Source of the DNA: Bacillus sp. CGMCC 1.16541
Lineage (GTDB): Bacteria > Bacillota > Bacilli > Bacillales > Bacillaceae_H
Length of the DNA: 60,584 nucleotides
Assembly: GCF_003184905.1 (NCBI RefSeq)
Contig: NZ_KZ821208.1
Coordinates: 34,253-94,836, forward strand
Direction: 5' to 3'
Shown here: positions 1 through 7,254 of the stretch, in pieces
Layout: every line of letters starts with the position of its first letter
Position numbering within the stretch: the stretch's first letter is position 1
Notes under the pieces: model-generated
What the model was told of the DNA's origin: nothing
Seen by the model: the letters and a program-made list of their open reading frames with translations, nothing else
Databases searched by the model: none
Translations under genes and position numbers: made by a program

Positions 1-1
1 A

Positions 2-595
2 AAAGATGTTGCGATTCTTTCAACAGGTGAAGTATTTAGCAATCCTAAATGGTTTCGCAAACTAGAAGAAACATTAGCCAAAGCGCAGCGTGTTCTTTCG
101 AGACGACAGGAATTAGCATTCAAACGAAACTGTCAACTGGAGGAAGCAAAAAACTATCAAAAGCAAAAACGTAAAGTAGCTCGTCTCTATGAGAAAATCA
201 CGCATGCAAGAACAGACTACTTGCAAAAAATCTCTACTGAAATCATCAAAAACCACGATGTAATCGGTATCGAAGATTTGCAAGTGTCAAATCTGTTGAA
301 GAATCATAAGTTAGCGAAAGCAATTAGTGAAGTATCGTGGTCGCAATTTAGAACGATGTTAGCGTACAAAGCAAAGTGGTATGGGAAACAGGTAGTCACG
401 GTGTCTAAAACCTTTGCAAGTTCTCAATTATGTTCAATTTGTGGCTACCAAAACAAAGCCGTTAAAAATCTCAACCTCCGTGAATGGGATTGTCCTTCTT
501 GTGGCACCCATCATGATCGAGATATTAACGCAGGACAAAATCTTAAAAATGAAGCAATAAGACTTCTAACCGTAGGGACTACGGGGATCGCCTAA
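2..595 (+). CDS. tnpB: IS200/IS605-family TnpB (C-terminal part, cut by window edge)
   Basis: The frame is open from the window edge to a TAA at 593-595, leaving about 197 residues of the C-terminal half of an RNA-guided TnpB nuclease, the ancestor-type relative of Cas12. Visible features are the RuvC-II type motif GIEDL, a four-cysteine zinc ribbon (C-x2-C, then C-x2-C about 17 residues later) and the RuvC-III type motif DRDINAGQN. The first RuvC motif lies outside the window, as would any tnpA. The TTG at 221 is internal, because the frame continues upstream without a stop. Three hairpins typical of the element's right end follow directly. Activity cannot be judged from this part alone. Confidence 0.93.
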   Translation, partial: KDVAILSTGEVFSNPKWFRKLEETLAKAQRVLSRRQELAFKRNCQLEEAKNYQKQKRKVARLYEKITHARTDYLQKISTEIIKNHDVIGIEDLQVSNLLKNHKLAKAISEVSWSQFRTMLAYKAKWYGKQVVTVSKTFASSQLCSICGYQNKAVKNLNLREWDCPSCGTHHDRDINAGQNLKNEAIRLLTVGTTGIA

Positions 596-680
596 TCAAT
601 AACTAACCGTTAGGTTAGTGTTCTTAGGAATCGCCCACTTCAAACAGCTCGTAAGAGTGTTAAGTGGGAGTAGTTCAAAG
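545..680 (+). ncRNA. Right end of IS200/IS605 element, predicted omega-RNA (reRNA) scaffold
   Basis: Three successive hairpins overlap and follow the tnpB stop: CCGTAG-gga-CTACGG (570-584), CTAACC-gtta-GGTTAG (603-618), and CCCACTT paired with AAGTGGG (634-668). The last is followed by AGTAGTTCAAAG. This arrangement is typical of the right end of IS605-group elements, which also encodes the 3' scaffold of the TnpB guide RNA. The guide would be the host sequence just after about position 680, which is the start of the truncated glycosyltransferase gene. The exact element boundary (near 677-680) is inferred. Confidence 0.7.
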
Positions 681-1088
681 ATGTTAATTACAATGCTTTC
701 AACAGGTACAAGAGGAGACACACAACCCTTTATTGCGTTAGGACTTGCGTTGAAAAAGAAAGGATATCGCGTGCGTATTGCTGCTTCTGAATCGTACCAA
801 CAGCTTGTTGAAGGGTATGGATTTGAATATGCGAAACTTCGTGGAGATGTCACGAAAATTATTGAGAGTGGAATCGTGAAAGAAGCAAACGGTCCTCTTA
901 AATTTTTCTCAAGTTTAAATTTTAAAAACGATGAGTTGAATGAACTTATCATTGGTGGGCAAGAAGATATGCATAAAGCGTGTGAAGGTTCAGATGCGAT
1001 TGTGTATCATCCTGGTGCAACCATTGGTTACATGGAAAGGAGTTGGCTTGATGAAATGTTTACTAGTAGGAGAAGAAGCCAAAATTGA
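681..1088 (+). pseudogene. Truncated GT1/GT28-type glycosyltransferase, N-terminal fragment
   Basis: The ATG at 681 opens a frame beginning MLITMLSTGTRGDTQPF, the N-terminal nucleotide of the Rossmann fold of sterol/UDP-glycosyltransferases (family proteins are about 400 residues). Homology-like sequence runs for about 115 residues to YHPGATIGY near 1030. The frame then runs into the start of the immunity-like gene at 1051 and stops at 1088. The donor-binding C-terminal half is missing, so this is a remnant. The gene begins immediately after the right end of the IS element, so it has also lost its native upstream region. The fragment cannot be catalytically complete. Confidence 0.8.
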
Positions 1089-1485
1089 GATTGATTTAAT
1101 CCATCGGAGTTACCCGACATCAATGGATTATTGGGATGGGAATTGGGTTGACTCTAGAATAAAAGTAGAGATACCAGGATATGTCGCTCACTTTGATTCG
1201 TATCTTCGAACGGATGAACTACAAGACTTTTTCTCTCAACTAAAGAAAATGAATGATACGCTAACAGGAAAAGCTGCACTTCATAATTTAGATAACTATA
1301 TACAAATTGAAGGTGAAATGACGAAAACCGGTATGATTCACTGGACAGCTGAAACGTGCTACCCCGCAGGATATGGAGCGGTTTTAACGTTTGAATTTGC
1401 TTCTGATCAATCGTATTTGAATGAGTTAATAGAGCAACTAGATGAGCTGTTACTGGCTTATCCCGTCGTTGGCACACCAGAGTAA
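1051..1485 (+). CDS. WapI-family-like immunity protein (144 aa)
   Basis: The ATG at 1051 has a good Shine-Dalgarno (GGAAAGGAG at 1034-1042) lying inside the glycosyltransferase remnant. The protein is small and soluble, with no signal peptide or membrane segment. The central pattern DYWDGNWVDSRIKVEI, followed by a strand-rich region and a C-terminal FEFASDQSYLNELIEQL helix, resembles the WapI-type immunity proteins that neutralise contact-dependent WapA/Rhs toxins. No wapA-like toxin gene is in the window, so it would be an orphan immunity gene. The family call comes from pattern recognition only. A terminator follows at 1488. Confidence 0.65.
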   Translation: MKCLLVGEEAKIEIDLIHRSYPTSMDYWDGNWVDSRIKVEIPGYVAHFDSYLRTDELQDFFSQLKKMNDTLTGKAALHNLDNYIQIEGEMTKTGMIHWTAETCYPAGYGAVLTFEFASDQSYLNELIEQLDELLLAYPVVGTPE

Positions 1486-1522
1486 AGAAGGGGCTATGTC
1501 AATATTAACAGCCCCTTTGTTT
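1486..1522. terminator. Bidirectional terminator
   Basis: AAGGGGCT (1488-1495) pairs with AGCCCCTT (1510-1517), followed by TGTTT. It sits between the convergent immunity-like and GNAT genes. Confidence 0.75.
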
Positions 1523-1976
1523 ATACAGACTTTTCATACACTTTCAACACGTTCCCGCTTAAACCGATTGCTTCTGTTGAATGTGTCCAACCATACTTTT
1601 CATAATAGTTTTCGAGGTCGGTGGTTAAATAGAGTTGCGAATAGCCTTTGCGTCGTGCTTCGTTAAGGGCATGCTGCAGCAATGTCGCTCCTAGTTGTTG
1701 ACCTCGATAAGCAGGGTCCACATATAAGCAAGCAAACCAAGGGAATAAATCTTGGCGACTATTTAAATCATTGCGAAGAAGAGCATATGTACCAACGATT
1801 TTTTCTTGATCTAACGCAACATAAAAGCGGGGCAGTTCATCTTTAGCGGTACAAGAATGTCGCATGCAGTCTTCGTAAAATGCTTTGTTGTCATCGCTTC
1901 CCCACTGTCCCCAAAACGCTTGTAGGGCATCTTCGAATAACGCTACTTTTGTACTTAATTCGTGAATCGTCATCAT
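1521..1976 (-). CDS. GNAT family N-acetyltransferase (151 aa)
   Basis: A compact acetyltransferase fold. The central acyl-CoA-binding signature is VDPAYRGQQLGATLLQHAL, followed by LYLTTDLENYYEKYGW, the usual beta5/alpha4 region. The substrate is unknown. I start it at the paired ATGs (1976) because GGAGGT lies seven bases upstream; the longer frame to 2069 would have no ribosome binding site. It ends against a shared terminator with the immunity-like gene and is transcribed alone. Divergent from the small membrane protein at 2145. Confidence 0.9.
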   Translation of the reverse strand: MMTIHELSTKVALFEDALQAFWGQWGSDDNKAFYEDCMRHSCTAKDELPRFYVALDQEKIVGTYALLRNDLNSRQDLFPWFACLYVDPAYRGQQLGATLLQHALNEARRKGYSQLYLTTDLENYYEKYGWTHSTEAIGLSGNVLKVYEKSV

Positions 1977-2144
1977 CTTTTGAACCTCCGTTTGTTTATC
2001 CATCTCATTCGAAACGAAGAGGACGAGTTTGTTGGACGTGTGAATGTCGTGGATATCAATTTTGTTCACTATCGTTGGAGTGTACGATAAGGGAAGTTTT
2101 TGTTATCATTCTTTTGAAAAATTAAAACGAAACGAGGGGTTACG

Positions 2145-2474
2145 GTGTATACATACGAGTCATTTGAAACGTTAGGTGCGTTTACATTGATGCGACCGAT
2201 TTTTATGTTCATGTTTGTTGCTTCGTTTGTACTATTTGTTCTTGTGCTGTTGCCACGATTTGAGCGTTACTTTAATGGCTTTTTACTTAGTTGGATTTCC
2301 ATTTTATCGATCATCATCGCCGTACAATTAATTTACTATGAAGCGATTATTGTCGATGAAATTGGCTTAGGTGGAGACGCGACACAAATGTATATGTTTC
2401 TTGCGATTTGTGGGTTAAATGTTTTAACACCTATTGTTTATCGCTTGAAAAAGAAAACAACCGAGCACGAGTAA
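2145..2474 (+). CDS. Small membrane protein, unknown function (109 aa)
   Basis: Starts with GTG after CGAGGGGT. The sequence shows three hydrophobic spans: about residues 16-38, 46-66 and 80-98. A short charged loop (VDEIGLGGDATQ) precedes the third and a lysine-rich tail ends the protein. I recognise no family. It stands alone between a divergent acetyltransferase gene and the convergent DUF1835 gene. Confidence 0.7.
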   Translation: MYTYESFETLGAFTLMRPIFMFMFVASFVLFVLVLLPRFERYFNGFLLSWISILSIIIAVQLIYYEAIIVDEIGLGGDATQMYMFLAICGLNVLTPIVYRLKKKTTEHE

Positions 2475-2621
2475 TCGTGTTCTTTTGCGTTTTATGTGCA
2501 CGATCCACCATTTACCACCCTTATAGCTTGCTTGACGTAGAGGCTTTTTTCGCAGTATGTAAAAAAGCTTAGAAAATGAGGCGACGATGTCCACCTAGTA
2601 GCCAAACCTTTCAACGTTCAC

Positions 2622-3644
2622 TTATCTATTTAATCGTACGTCATAATAGCGCATTGCTTTTAGTGATCCTTTCATCTCAAAGACACCTTTTTCAATCAGC
2701 ATTCGTAACCGATATTCTAAAAATTCGTCTCCGATGTATTGCTCGAGATGCCCGATGACTTCGCCAATGAGTCGAGCGGACTTCATAAAGTTAGTGTTTT
2801 GTCGCTTTTCGTGTAACGATTGAGCTGCACCGATTAGCACATTATCATAAAAGTGACAATCGACAGATCGAATGTGTCGGTCTTGCCAAATCCTAAGTAC
2901 ATGCTCTGTCATCGCAAGTTGTTCCCAATCTTGTTCAAGCGATTGACGTTCTTCCTTTGATAAAAGAATCGCGGTTTGTTTAGTTGAATAAAATTGCGCT
3001 AATTTCTCTGGAGGAAGTTCTCCCATATGACGAACGGTATAAAGAATGTCAGGTTTGGCTGCGAATGTTTCGTACGCTAAACTGGTGTTAATCGTATAGA
3101 TGGAATGCTTTTTTTCTTTTAACAAATATACCGCGAGTCGTAGTCCGATTTGTTCGTGTGCATTTTCACCCATCCAAATCATCACCGATTGATTTTCAGG
3201 AATGCTTTCAATGTCTTTGATTGATTGTTTGAAGCTCTCTTTAAACAGAACAATCTCATCTTGGTCTTCTTTTACAAAGTGCTCGTCAAACCAGTTAAAG
3301 CGCACCTCGATTCCGGATGGATTGTGTAAGTTAAAAAGCGGGCCAACAGAAAGAATCGTTGGAAGAGAAATGATTGGTTCTTTTCCATCTAACGCAATTC
3401 CTAGAGAGCCTTTTGGGGAGTCACCAAATACGATGTGGACGACATCACTAGTAATGGGTGTTGGCGTGTTCGTTTTCATCGAGATAAATCCCTCAGTTGT
3501 ATACTGTAAGCTTTTGATAACCTCATCGTTAGGATAAACAGGATCGTTAAACATTTTCACTCGGTATAGTAGGTGAAACAATAAGCTTTTTGCTTCGTCT
3601 TCTTCTAAGTCATTTACAAGTTTCTTTAGTTCATCAATCATCAT
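2622..3644 (-). CDS. DUF1835/DUF3658-like protein (340 aa)
   Basis: The N-terminal part carries VVHIVFGDSPKGSLGIAL and the later DEIVLFKESF, matching the DUF1835 pattern in which a short 'HIVFGDS.G' motif starts the domain. The C-terminal third (from about residue 210) looks like the accompanying DUF3658 region. No signal peptide or membrane segment is visible, so it is probably cytosolic. The molecular role is not established for the family. I start at the ATG pair at 3644 because GAAGGAG lies just upstream; the longer frame to 3683 lacks a site. Confidence 0.8.
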   Translation of the reverse strand: MMIDELKKLVNDLEEDEAKSLLFHLLYRVKMFNDPVYPNDEVIKSLQYTTEGFISMKTNTPTPITSDVVHIVFGDSPKGSLGIALDGKEPIISLPTILSVGPLFNLHNPSGIEVRFNWFDEHFVKEDQDEIVLFKESFKQSIKDIESIPENQSVMIWMGENAHEQIGLRLAVYLLKEKKHSIYTINTSLAYETFAAKPDILYTVRHMGELPPEKLAQFYSTKQTAILLSKEERQSLEQDWEQLAMTEHVLRIWQDRHIRSVDCHFYDNVLIGAAQSLHEKRQNTNFMKSARLIGEVIGHLEQYIGDEFLEYRLRMLIEKGVFEMKGSLKAMRYYDVRLNR

Positions 3645-3797
3645 ATTCACTCCTTCGCTGCTTATTTTAGCATAAACTTCCATATGTCAATCACTTGTTT
3701 TGGTAAAAAATCCTAAAATACAAACTTAATAGTTGAGTCATCTTCCATACAAGTCGTACACTAGAGATAAAGTCTAAACAAAGAGAGGGAGATTGCG

Positions 3798-4772
3798 ATG
3801 AGTCGTCACTTTCAAGCACTTGTGTTAAATAAGGAACCAGAAATCAAACAGTTATCATTGAATGAATTACCTGAAGGAGAGGTGCTCGTCAAGGTTCATT
3901 ATTCGGCTGTGAACTATAAAGATGGACTAGCTGTAACAGGAAAAGGGAAAATTGTACGCGAGTTTCCATTTGTACCTGGTGTGGATTTTTCTGGTGTCGT
4001 CGAAGAATCGAATTCAGCTTCTTATAAGCCTGGAGATAAAGTGATTTTAACAGGTTGGGGAGTCGGAGAACGCTATTGGGGTGGTTATGCACAATATGCA
4101 CGCGTGAAAGCAGATTGGCTTGTGCCGCTTCCAGACGGTCTTTCGTTAAAAGACGCGATGATTATCGGAACAGCGGGCTTTACGGCAGCACTTTCCATAG
4201 TTGCATTAGAAGAGCAAGGGGTGAAAACAGGAGAAGACGTCCTTGTTACAGGAGCAACTGGTGGTGTTGGAAGCTTTGCGGTGTATTTGTTAGCAAAGCT
4301 TGGCTACAAAGTCATCGCGTCAACAGGAAAAGAATCGTCTCATGATTACTTACGTCAGCTTGGTGCATCTGACATCATCGATCGAGCTCTTTTATCGGAA
4401 AAAGGTAAGCCGTTAGATGCGCAAAAATGGGGAGCGGCCATTGATACAGTCGGCAGTCAAACACTCGCAAACGTATTGAGTCAAACGAAGTATGAAGGAA
4501 CCGTTGCAGCATGTGGACTTGCAGCAGGAAATGACCTACCAGCAACTGTATTTCCATTCATTTTACGTGGTGTGAAGCTGATTGGAATTGAATCAGTCAT
4601 GGTTCCATACGAAAAGCGAGTGAAAGCATGGAAACAGTTAGCTCAGTCCGTCGATGCACCGGCGCTTGAGTCCATGGTCACTGAAATTACATTAACAGAT
4701 GTACCAGAATATGCTGAGCGTATTACAAATGGAGAGATTCAAGGGCGTACAATTGTGAATGTACAGTCATAA
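3798..4772 (+). CDS. yhfP: YhdH/YhfP-family MDR oxidoreductase (acrylyl-CoA reductase type, 324 aa)
   Basis: A zinc-independent medium-chain dehydrogenase/reductase. The N-terminal GroES-like domain has NYKDGLAVTGKGKIVREFP and PGVDFSGVV, typical of YhdH/YhfP/AcuI quinone-oxidoreductase-like proteins. The NADP-binding domain has VTGATGGVGSFAVYLLAKLGY. The length agrees with the family (about 325-330). Members reduce acrylyl-CoA or other activated alkenes with NADPH; the substrate here is inferred. Start ATG at 3798 follows GAGAGGGAG. It appears to be a single-gene unit ending at a strong palindrome. Confidence 0.9.
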   Translation: MSRHFQALVLNKEPEIKQLSLNELPEGEVLVKVHYSAVNYKDGLAVTGKGKIVREFPFVPGVDFSGVVEESNSASYKPGDKVILTGWGVGERYWGGYAQYARVKADWLVPLPDGLSLKDAMIIGTAGFTAALSIVALEEQGVKTGEDVLVTGATGGVGSFAVYLLAKLGYKVIASTGKESSHDYLRQLGASDIIDRALLSEKGKPLDAQKWGAAIDTVGSQTLANVLSQTKYEGTVAACGLAAGNDLPATVFPFILRGVKLIGIESVMVPYEKRVKAWKQLAQSVDAPALESMVTEITLTDVPEYAERITNGEIQGRTIVNVQS

Positions 4773-4810
4773 CAAACATGCTTCCCGCAAAGGTGGGAAG
4801 CATGTTTGTT
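4771..4810. terminator. Bidirectional terminator, 16-bp perfect stem
   Basis: AACAAACATGCTTCCC (4771-4786) pairs perfectly with its complement at 4795-4810. It overlaps the stop codons of both yhfP (+) and the FbpB-like gene (-). Confidence 0.8.
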
Positions 4811-4931
4811 ATACTTCATGCCTTTTTTCAATACGCTTTTCAATTTTTTCAATCGCTTGTTTGTCTTTTAATAATGCTTGCTTGTTTTCTTTGACAAGCT
4901 CTTTTAATGATTTTTTTAATTTGCGGCTCAT
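4809..4931 (-). CDS. FbpB-family-like small basic protein (40 aa)
   Basis: A 40-residue, lysine-rich helical protein starting MSRKLKKSLKELVKENKQAL and ending KRIEKRHEV. The pattern 'K.S..ELV.ENK..LL.D...IE.IE.R.E.RH' matches the FbpB-type small basic proteins of Bacillus. In B. subtilis FbpB is Fur-controlled and helps the sRNA FsrA in iron sparing. The start ATG has GTGAGGA just upstream. The A/T-rich upstream region (about 4940-4975) contains ATTATCTTATTATTT, at best a weak Fur-box match. Its stop codon lies inside the shared terminator stem. Confidence 0.75.
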   Translation of the reverse strand: MSRKLKKSLKELVKENKQALLKDKQAIEKIEKRIEKRHEV

Positions 4932-4990
4932 GTCCTCACAACTTTCTTAAAAGTATTTATCTAAATAATAAGATAATTCTGTCTATTTAT

Positions 4991-5036
4991 AAAGGTGAAA
5001 ATGTCACGATTGTGTGAACATTTTCACCTTTTTGTT
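4991..5036. terminator. Strong hairpin with T-tract upstream of the CBO0543 pair
   Basis: AAAGGTGAAAATGT (4991-5004) pairs with ACATTTTCACCTTT (5018-5031), followed by TTGTTT. It lies between the divergent fbpB-like gene and the 5102 gene. It may stop read-through toward 5102, or may be an attenuator. Confidence 0.6.
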
Positions 5037-5101
5037 TAATGAATGAATTTTACACAATCAACAGACGCTATAACAAGGATAAATGAGGAGTGATCCAAGC
5101 G

Positions 5102-5593
5102 TTGATAATTGATCGATGGATTTTAATCGTAATTTTGCTGTTTAGCGTGGTGTTGTTGTTTCTGTTTGTTCCGAGAAAGAAAGTAAGAGATGCTGTTATC
5201 ATTGCGATTTTTTTGCAATTTATCACATGGCCAGCGGGATTATTAGCGGTTGAAATGGAGTGGATACATTACCCCGTTCAGCTTTTTCCGAAAGAAAATC
5301 AGTTTAATCGATCAAGCTTTACTTTTGAATTCTTTTTATTTCCTGTTGTCGCTATTTTATTTAGTATTTATTATCCGAAGCAAGCGTCATGGTGGCGTAT
5401 CATGTTGTATACAATTGGCTTTGTGGGAGCTTTTACATTGATAGAGGTCATCGTTGAACAGACGACCAACCTTGTTCAATATGACGAATGGAAATGGTAT
5501 TGGACATTTATCTCTGTCACGATTGCCCTATTACTTAATCACATTTATTACCGCTGGTTTCAACATAAGTTCATTGATGGTGATCCCGTATGA
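5102..5593 (+). CDS. CBO0543-like membrane protein, copy 1 (163 aa)
   Basis: I choose the TTG at 5102 because GAGGAG (5085-5090) is then correctly spaced and the protein has the same length as its downstream paralog. Five hydrophobic spans can be seen. Conserved with the next gene are: a start segment with VPRKK/VPREK; 'QLFPKENQ..RSSFTFEFFLFP' versus 'REFPHATN.SFSFHYFVYP'; and a late ETTDLL/EQTTNLV..Y..W.WYW motif. This is the CBO0543-type family of unknown function. It overlaps the next gene by four bases (ATGA), implying coupled translation. Confidence 0.7.
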   Translation: MIIDRWILIVILLFSVVLLFLFVPRKKVRDAVIIAIFLQFITWPAGLLAVEMEWIHYPVQLFPKENQFNRSSFTFEFFLFPVVAILFSIYYPKQASWWRIMLYTIGFVGAFTLIEVIVEQTTNLVQYDEWKWYWTFISVTIALLLNHIYYRWFQHKFIDGDPV

Positions 5594-6081
5594 AATCAGA
5601 AGTCATTATTCTTCTTGTCGCATTGGCACTTATCATTGGATTACTCATTCGCATCGTGCCAAGAGAGAAGATAAAAGAAGCCCAGCTCATCTTTTGGTTC
5701 AGTCAAACATTAACGTGGCTTGTTCAGTTTTTACAAGTCGCATTTGACTTTGTGAAGTTTCCATTTCGTGAATTTCCACACGCAACCAATTTGAGTTTTT
5801 CTTTTCATTACTTTGTGTATCCAGGGCTCATTGTGTTCTTTATGTTCACGTATCCAACAAAAGGTCATCGTGTAAAAAGAGTCATGCATTACATCTTATT
5901 TAGCATAGGAACAGCTTTAATGAATGACGTCTTGTCTGAAACAACAGATCTTCTTACGTATACAGGATGGAAATGGTACATAGGAGCGATAATTAATGTA
6001 CTTGTTTTATTCCTTGTTCGGCAATTTTTTCGTTGGTTTATGAAGAAAACAACGAACCCAACCGGTGAATTACTAAATTAA
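5590..6081 (+). CDS. CBO0543-like membrane protein, copy 2 (163 aa)
   Basis: Paralog of the preceding gene, sharing the FP-N-FxFxxF-P segment and the ETTDLLTYTGWKWY motif near residue 120. About five membrane spans are predicted by eye. The start overlaps the upstream stop by ATGA, so the pair is very probably translationally coupled and may act as a heteromer. The function is unknown for the family. The second copy is the closer match to the pattern I remember (FHYFVYPGL). Nothing else in the operon hints at a role. Confidence 0.75.
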   Translation: MKSEVIILLVALALIIGLLIRIVPREKIKEAQLIFWFSQTLTWLVQFLQVAFDFVKFPFREFPHATNLSFSFHYFVYPGLIVFFMFTYPTKGHRVKRVMHYILFSIGTALMNDVLSETTDLLTYTGWKWYIGAIINVLVLFLVRQFFRWFMKKTTNPTGELLN

Positions 6082-6153
6082 ATGACAATTTTTTGAAACT
6101 TCTTTTTGTTTTCTTCGTATATACTAATAAGAAAACAGAAGGGAGTTGTTTAT

Positions 6154-6390
6154 ATGGAAACGTTTGCTGGTTTTATAATCATTGCTTTTATCATTATGAT
6201 AGGAATTGTTGTAAAAGAAACCATTTCACCATCTCCAAAAAAACGAATACGCTCAAAAAGTCAAGGGGCGGATAACTCTGCAGGTAGTGTGGGCTTTTTC
6301 GGTAGCGACAACAACTCCGACTGTCATGGTGGTGGCAGTTGGGGCGGTGGAGATAGTGGAGGAAGCTGCGGTGGAGGCGGCGGAGATTAA
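6154..6390 (+). CDS. Small membrane-anchored Gly/Cys-rich protein (78 aa)
   Basis: The start METFAGF at 6154 has AAGGGAG upstream. An N-terminal hydrophobic helix (about residues 5-22) is followed by a basic linker (KKRIRSKSQ). The tail is almost entirely Gly, Ser, Asp and Cys, with two short repeats of C-x-GGG (DCHGGGSWGGGD, SCGGGGGD). The two cysteines and one histidine in a glycine-rich context could bind metal or form disulfides, but this is inference. Similar low-complexity tails occur in short Bacillaceae proteins of unknown function. Confidence 0.6.
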   Translation: METFAGFIIIAFIIMIGIVVKETISPSPKKRIRSKSQGADNSAGSVGFFGSDNNSDCHGGGSWGGGDSGGSCGGGGGD

Positions 6391-6473
6391 AACGTATTAA
6401 GGAGAGGAAAAGTACGTGAGAGAAGTAAACGTAAAAAAGTAGCGTGCTTTCACAAAGATAGGGGGAGCTTCAC

Positions 6474-6923
6474 ATAAAAAAAATGATGTGGTTCGTCTTG
6501 TTTATAGCCATCTTACTGTTAACTGCTTGTTTAGAAAAAGAAACGACAACGTACGAGTATACATTGAAAGGTGAAAGTGAGCACTGGACAGGAGAGTATT
6601 CAGTAAAAGGAACGGAAGTATGGAACGAGAAGAATGGGCGTACGGGGTATGAGCATGAAAGTGAAGATGAGCTTATTTTGACATTCACTGGGATGAAGGA
6701 AGAGAAGAAATCGATAAAAGAGCTTGAGTATTCGTATGAAACAACAGTTGGAGCGGGAAGTGGAACGACAACCTTTGAATCTCCTAATGAAAACGACGAT
6801 ATTATCATCACGCATCGCGGAGCTTCTATAGGAGCAGCGAAAATGAAGGAAGATGAAGTGATAAAAATTACTGTGAAATGGAACGGACAAGAAGAAACAT
6901 TTCAGTTGCAGAATGGTGAGTAA
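6474..6923 (+). CDS. Predicted lipoprotein, possibly with an ATA start (146-149 aa)
   Basis: A type II signal peptide is clear: MMWFVLFIAILLLTAC, with lipobox LTAC and C+1 lipidated, followed by an acidic, strand-rich extracellular domain that I do not recognise. The Shine-Dalgarno GGGGGAG (6461-6467) is 15 bases from the first ATG (6483) but correctly spaced for an in-frame ATA at 6474. That start would give the usual lipoprotein beginning (M)KKMMW. The start is thus either a poorly spaced ATG or an unusual ATA. A terminator follows directly. Confidence 0.7.
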   Translation: MKKMMWFVLFIAILLLTACLEKETTTYEYTLKGESEHWTGEYSVKGTEVWNEKNGRTGYEHESEDELILTFTGMKEEKKSIKELEYSYETTVGAGSGTTTFESPNENDDIIITHRGASIGAAKMKEDEVIKITVKWNGQEETFQLQNGE

Positions 6924-6950
6924 AAAGGCGCAAGGAGCTCGCCTTTTTTC
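6923..6950 (+). terminator. Rho-independent terminator
   Basis: AAAAAGGCG...CGCCTTTTTT just after the lipoprotein stop codon. Confidence 0.85.
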
Positions 6951-6973
6951 GTTTTAGAAGGAAAGAGCGTATC

Positions 6974-7105
6974 TTGCCTAGAAAGAATGGATACATAAGC
7001 ATTTATAGAAGGAGTAGAAAGCTTCTTGATTTTTGTGAAGAACATAAATTGATATCAAAGCGTAATGAAACATATACGTACAATGATTGGGGTTTAGAAG
7101 AATAA
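6974..7105 (+). CDS. Short ORF, possible gene remnant (43 aa)
   Basis: A TTG at 6974 lies 8 bases after AAGGAAAG and opens a 43-residue frame, basic at first and ending YTYNDWGLEE. I recognise no family. The short length and its place next to a dispersed repeat suggest the tail of a decayed gene. A real small protein cannot be excluded. Confidence 0.25.
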   Translation: MPRKNGYISIYRRSRKLLDFCEEHKLISKRNETYTYNDWGLEE

Positions 7106-7119
7106 AACAGGGGGCATAA

Positions 7120-7235
7120 GTTAATATATTCAAAAAAAACTACGTTTACATGCAACCACCCTTACCTCTCTATCCATTGATATAATTGGATTCCGAGGCA
7201 AGGGTGGTTGCGGACTGAGTCAAACAGGGATGTTT
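7120..7235 (-). repeat. Palindromic repeat, copy A (inverted orientation)
   Basis: The arms are 7152-7168 (GCAACCACCCTT-a-CCTC) and 7195-7211 (GAGG-c-AAGGGTGGTTGC), with a smaller inner stem ATCCA/TGGAT. The flank before the left arm (TTTACATGCA) and the flank after the right arm (GGACTGAGTCAAACAG) match copies B and C when reverse-complemented. This defines a family of about 110 bp. It lies between the lipoprotein region (+) and the VOC gene (-). Confidence 0.75.
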
Positions 7236-7254
7236 TTTGCCCCGTTTGTTCATC

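Noticed and set aside
596-952. Minus-strand frame of 118 codons opposite the glycosyltransferase remnant
   Set aside because: No ribosome binding site, and it is antisense to a clearly recognisable glycosyltransferase N terminus.
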